Below, one piece after another: positions 60,888-64,000 of a stretch of 64,000 bases of DNA. Numbering within the stretch: the stretch's first letter is position 1; each line of letters opens with the position of its first letter. Made by a program: the position numbers and the translations under genes. The DNA is taken from positions 4,154,001 through 4,218,000 of the forward strand of contig NZ_CP079218.1 in the NCBI RefSeq assembly GCF_019317285.1, given 5' to 3'. Under the pieces are notes generated by a model that saw nothing but the letters and a program-made list of their open reading frames with translations, ran no database searches and was not told where the DNA came from. The DNA is from Pedobacter sp. D749. Its GTDB lineage: Bacteria > Bacteroidota > Bacteroidia > Sphingobacteriales > Sphingobacteriaceae.

Positions 60888-62336
60888 TTACAATGTGCCA
60901 AATAGGTAAGATGTAGGGTCGTTTGTTTTCACAAGTCCACCGAATATACTTTTCGATTGAGGAACGATATCATCAACCCAACGTATTGTAAATTGCTGCC
61001 CCTTAAAGTAGTTTAGTAAAGTTGGGATAGCAGCCTCTATTGCCCTTGCGTTGGCATAAGTTACGGTTGTTGGCTGCGGATTTGAATAGGCTAATGTAAT
61101 GTTTCCATTAATATTGGCTATATTAAAATTAAAATCAGCATTAAAACCCACGCCTAAAGCAGCAGTAGGATCCATAAAATTCACCCTTAAAATTACTTTA
61201 TTGGCCGAAGTAAAAATTAAAGAAATGTTATCGATATAATAACCAACGCCAGTTTGTAAGCCCGTATTTGCTGTGTTATAAGCCGCTAGAAACTTTGTTG
61301 ACAAACCTGTTAATTTTTGAGGATTTACCGTAATTGTACTATAAGTTTTGGCTGGGCCCAATAAACTATTAAAATCTGCGGTTGGAGATTGCGATTCTAT
61401 AGCAGCCTGGGTTCTGGTCTGTAGGTCAGCAATGTCGATACCCCAGCTATCTTTCATATAAGATGTTACAATAGCTTTCTTTCTTAATAACTTCGCTCTT
61501 CCATCAGCATTTTGTTCGTAAATTCCCTTGCCGTTTCTTTTAATGTATACACCATCATAGACAAATAGATTGTTTACAATATTGTCGAAATTAGCTTGCC
61601 CACCCTCTAACAAGGTTGATAGCGTTTCAACAAAATCATCATCTTTATTTGATCTTGAATAGGGTGTAATAAAGCCCTTACCCCAAAAATCTGCCTCGTA
61701 CATAATTTTATCTAAAGCGGCATTTGTTGAATATGCTCCTCTAAAAATATTAAACCATGTTGCAGTATAATCGCCTGGAGTTATTCTTTGGTAATCAGGA
61801 GTTACCGCAATGTTTTGGTTAAGGATGTGACCAAATTCGTGATGCATGGTATGCAAAATTTGTCTAACTGCGGCCTTATTGTCCTGATCAAAAGTATTTA
61901 AATCAAGTAATACAATTTTTCTTCCCGATTCTGCTGTACCAAGGGTAATAGTGCCATTGCTGTTATAAGAAGGGCTACCTGCCAGATAAAACTGTTTCTG
62001 GCAATACTCTTTCATGAAATCTCCGCCTTTTACAGCTACATAAGGGTCGATCCAAGTTTTCTTAATGATATTCATTACCGGTATCACAAGATCTTCCTGA
62101 ATTGGGACTACGTTTTTATAAATCTCACCTAGCTCAGATCTATCCCATTTATATTTAACCTCTATATTATATGGAGTAGTATAATTTGTACTGATCCACT
62201 CATCTATTGGTCCTTTGGTCCATGTATCTCCACCCAAACCAACTATATTCGTACTTAAATCATCTTTTTTGCTACATCCTGCCAAAAAGATTGTGGTCAA
62301 TGCAACTAATGATATGCTTAATAATTTCTTTTTCAT
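60888..62336 (-). CDS. SusD-associated zinc metallohydrolase lipoprotein
   Basis: 482 residues with lipobox TIFLAGC. The metal-binding motif is HTMHHEFGHILNQN (HExxH, about residues 160-173), with a downstream EADFWGKGFITPYSRS region. It matches the substrate-import-associated zinc metallohydrolase lipoprotein type (TIGR04549) known next to SusC/SusD and DUF4302 genes. It is predicted to act at the cell surface, cutting protein or peptide rather than glycan. It starts 18 bases after SusD. Confidence 0.9.
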   Translation of the reverse strand: MKKKLLSISLVALTTIFLAGCSKKDDLSTNIVGLGGDTWTKGPIDEWISTNYTTPYNIEVKYKWDRSELGEIYKNVVPIQEDLVIPVMNIIKKTWIDPYVAVKGGDFMKEYCQKQFYLAGSPSYNSNGTITLGTAESGRKIVLLDLNTFDQDNKAAVRQILHTMHHEFGHILNQNIAVTPDYQRITPGDYTATWFNIFRGAYSTNAALDKIMYEADFWGKGFITPYSRSNKDDDFVETLSTLLEGGQANFDNIVNNLFVYDGVYIKRNGKGIYEQNADGRAKLLRKKAIVTSYMKDSWGIDIADLQTRTQAAIESQSPTADFNSLLGPAKTYSTITVNPQKLTGLSTKFLAAYNTANTGLQTGVGYYIDNISLIFTSANKVILRVNFMDPTAALGVGFNADFNFNIANINGNITLAYSNPQPTTVTYANARAIEAAIPTLLNYFKGQQFTIRWVDDIVPQSKSIFGGLVKTNDPTSYLFGTL

Positions 62337-62354
62337 AATATTCTTATATTATAA

Positions 62355-63824
62355 TTAACGAGGATTGGCAGCTAATCCAGCTGCAACTGCATCTTGAGGA
62401 ATTTGAACTAATCTACGCGGGTCATCTGCACCCAATGAAATTTTAGTTTTTCCATCAAGGCTATTGTGTTCAATCGGGATTTTTAGCCTTAATACGTCAA
62501 GCCATCTCAAACCTTCGTGCATAAATTCCTGACGTTTAAAGTTCAAGATTGTAGCCACCAATGCGTCCTTAATAGATAATGCTGGAAAAAATGCTGTTGC
62601 TTTAGTTTCGGTAAATTTATCGGCAGTTGCAGAATAGCCTACAATTCTTTTTGATAAATAAGCATCAATATCTGCAATTGTTAACGCATTATTATTACCT
62701 AACATCGCGCTGGCCTCTGCTCTGTTAAATAAAACCTCTTCAGTTGTGAATAAAGGAACCATATTATAACCGTCGCCAAAATTGGCGCTGATGGTTTCTT
62801 TCACAAAATGTTCTCTGAATTTTGGAATGTTATACACTACATCTGTACCACCAAAAATTTTATTTGAAAATGCAAAAGCCTTTTTACTTGGATTATTTGC
62901 TGCTGTAAAAATTGGTAGAATAGAAGAACTTAAACCATAATTATAGCCTGCATAACTACGCCCCCAATACGAACTTGCTTCTTGCAACAATAAATTAGCG
63001 GGCTCTGTAGAATTGGTATACAAGGCCTGCAATTCATAATAACCTAATGCATTATAAGTGGTATTCCAAGCTCTTAAATTATCAGAGATTGTTGTTTCAG
63101 GAAAAACTGCATTAGCGTGATCGATTACTTTTTGATAATTTTTTTTAAATAAATAAAAACGTGTAGCAAAAGCATGGGCTGCCTGCGTAGTAAAGTGGTA
63201 TTTAGGTACTCTATATGAATTGTTTTTAATTAAAGGTAAACCCTCCAATAAATCCTTTTCTATGTTAGCATACACGCCAGCAACAGTTCCTCTAGTGTAG
63301 TTACCTTCAACTATTTTCTGTGGTAATGTTACGTATGGAATTCCTGGATCAGAATCTGCAGTTGCCGGATCGTAAGCTTTAGCAAAAAACGTTACTAACA
63401 TAAAATGTACATAAGCCCTGGCAACTAATGCTTCTCCCCTACTTGCAGAATATTCTGCAGTATTTCCAGCCTTATCAATGGCCTCCAATGCATAATTTGC
63501 AGCAGCAATAGCTTTATAACAAGAGTTCCAATAAAATGGTGGTGTATCTACCGATGTAGCATCTATTTGATCTATATAATTCCATGGAGAAGAATTTGGT
63601 AAATCTCTACCTGTTGTACCTTTATCACCGGCATTGTCGCTCATTGCCTCTGCAAAGGCAAGATAATTGCCGTGTGGATATGCATTTGCTAATAATTCGG
63701 CTACTTTAACAGAACTGTTTAACTCTGTTCGATCATCTGGTTGATGCTCTAAAAATTTCTTACAGCTCGAAGATAACAGTAAGCATGAGCATGCGATATA
63801 TATGAATATTTTATTCTTTTTCAT
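62355..63824 (-). CDS. RagB/SusD-family nutrient-binding outer-membrane lipoprotein
   Basis: 489 residues. Lipobox LLLSSSC then KKFLEHQPDDRT, the usual SusD N-terminus. The helical TPR-like body contains ARAYVHFMLVTFFAKAYD (SusD signature) and the C-terminal ILNFKRQEFMHEGLRWLDVLRLKIP. It caps the SusC transporter and binds the substrate at the cell surface. It starts 15 bases after the SusC stop. The usual glycan-binding cannot be deduced; the metallohydrolase partner suggests a peptide-type substrate. Confidence 0.94.
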   Translation of the reverse strand: MKKNKIFIYIACSCLLLSSSCKKFLEHQPDDRTELNSSVKVAELLANAYPHGNYLAFAEAMSDNAGDKGTTGRDLPNSSPWNYIDQIDATSVDTPPFYWNSCYKAIAAANYALEAIDKAGNTAEYSASRGEALVARAYVHFMLVTFFAKAYDPATADSDPGIPYVTLPQKIVEGNYTRGTVAGVYANIEKDLLEGLPLIKNNSYRVPKYHFTTQAAHAFATRFYLFKKNYQKVIDHANAVFPETTISDNLRAWNTTYNALGYYELQALYTNSTEPANLLLQEASSYWGRSYAGYNYGLSSSILPIFTAANNPSKKAFAFSNKIFGGTDVVYNIPKFREHFVKETISANFGDGYNMVPLFTTEEVLFNRAEASAMLGNNNALTIADIDAYLSKRIVGYSATADKFTETKATAFFPALSIKDALVATILNFKRQEFMHEGLRWLDVLRLKIPIEHNSLDGKTKISLGADDPRRLVQIPQDAVAAGLAANPR

Positions 63825-63839
63825 TTCTTTTCAATTTAA

Positions 63840-64000
63840 TTAGAAGCCAACTTTTAGAGAAAGTGTATACTGTTTTGGAATTGGTAACGCTACACCACCT
63901 GAGGCAAAAAATTCTGGATCCTGTCCCTTAAGTTTTTTATCAGAATAAATCAACCAAAAATTATTTGCCACTGCACTTATTGATGCGTTGTTTGCGCCAA
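63840..64000 (-). CDS. SusC/RagA-family TonB-linked outer-membrane protein, C-terminal end only
   Basis: The last 53 codons of a SusC-type transporter, read from the right edge to the TAA at 63840-63842. The segment ends in the standard final strand LPIPKQYTLSLKVGF (terminal Phe), preceded by NNFWLIYSDKKLKGQDPEFF. Most of the protein lies outside the window, so start and plug domain cannot be judged. It pairs with the SusD gene 15 bases downstream. Confidence 0.9.
   Translation of the reverse strand, partial: GANNASISAVANNFWLIYSDKKLKGQDPEFFASGGVALPIPKQYTLSLKVGF

Overview
The window looks like a chromosomal segment of a Bacteroidetes bacterium, most likely a Sphingobacteriaceae member of the Pedobacter type. 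The evidence is a SusC/SusD pair, type IX secretion (T9SS) type B sorting domains with PorP/SprF and PorE-like partners, Bacteroidetes promoters of the form TTG-N19..22-TAnnTTTG, weak Shine-Dalgarno signals, AT-rich DNA, LytS/LytTR regulation and GC-richer dispersed intergenic repeats. No rRNA, tRNA, CRISPR array or intact insertion sequence was seen.

Layout. 1-7.1 kb: a beta-oxidation operon on the minus strand (marR, fadN-like, fadA-like, fadE-like), interrupted by a small four-helix-bundle gene, plus a divergent secreted protein. 7.5-15.2 kb: an OmpA-family porin, a DUF885 peptidase-like protein, gamma-glutamyltransferase overlapping a long-chain acyl-CoA ligase, and a small beta-barrel. 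The acyl-CoA ligase promoter carries the same ATGCAAGCAT box that sits at the marR start site, which suggests one fatty-acid regulon. 15.4-17.8 kb: a TonB-C-like secreted protein between twin terminators, and an M61 peptidase. 18.1-23.7 kb: a complete RND efflux operon. 24-29.8 kb: an N-acetylglucosamine kinase, a stand-alone receiver protein, a DUF4241 protein, HtpG, and a pair of genes one of which has an HsdR-N-type nuclease fold.

30.0-35.1 kb is the most interesting region. It holds a compact RiPP-type locus made of a LytTR response regulator, a 47-residue candidate precursor peptide, a LytS-type sensor kinase and a full-length lantibiotic dehydratase (LanB). The precursor has a KLAKKTI leader motif and a Ser/Thr-rich C-terminal half with no cysteine, and no LanC cyclase is visible. 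Repeats with a 22-bp period, as expected for LytTR sites, lie upstream of the regulator and in the precursor/kinase divergent interval.

35.4-56 kb: a T9SS module (a 4486-residue repeat adhesin with a type B C-terminal domain, PorP/SprF-like and PorE-like partners) and a divergent NTPase with an N-terminal HTH-like region. The module lies between two inverted copies of a dispersed repeat. 56.2-58.7 kb: an OmpA-family coiled-coil lipoprotein, DUF2461, DUF983 and a small membrane protein. 58.7-64 kb: a SusC/SusD uptake operon with a zinc metallohydrolase lipoprotein, a DUF4302 lipoprotein and a further lipoprotein; SusC runs off the right edge.
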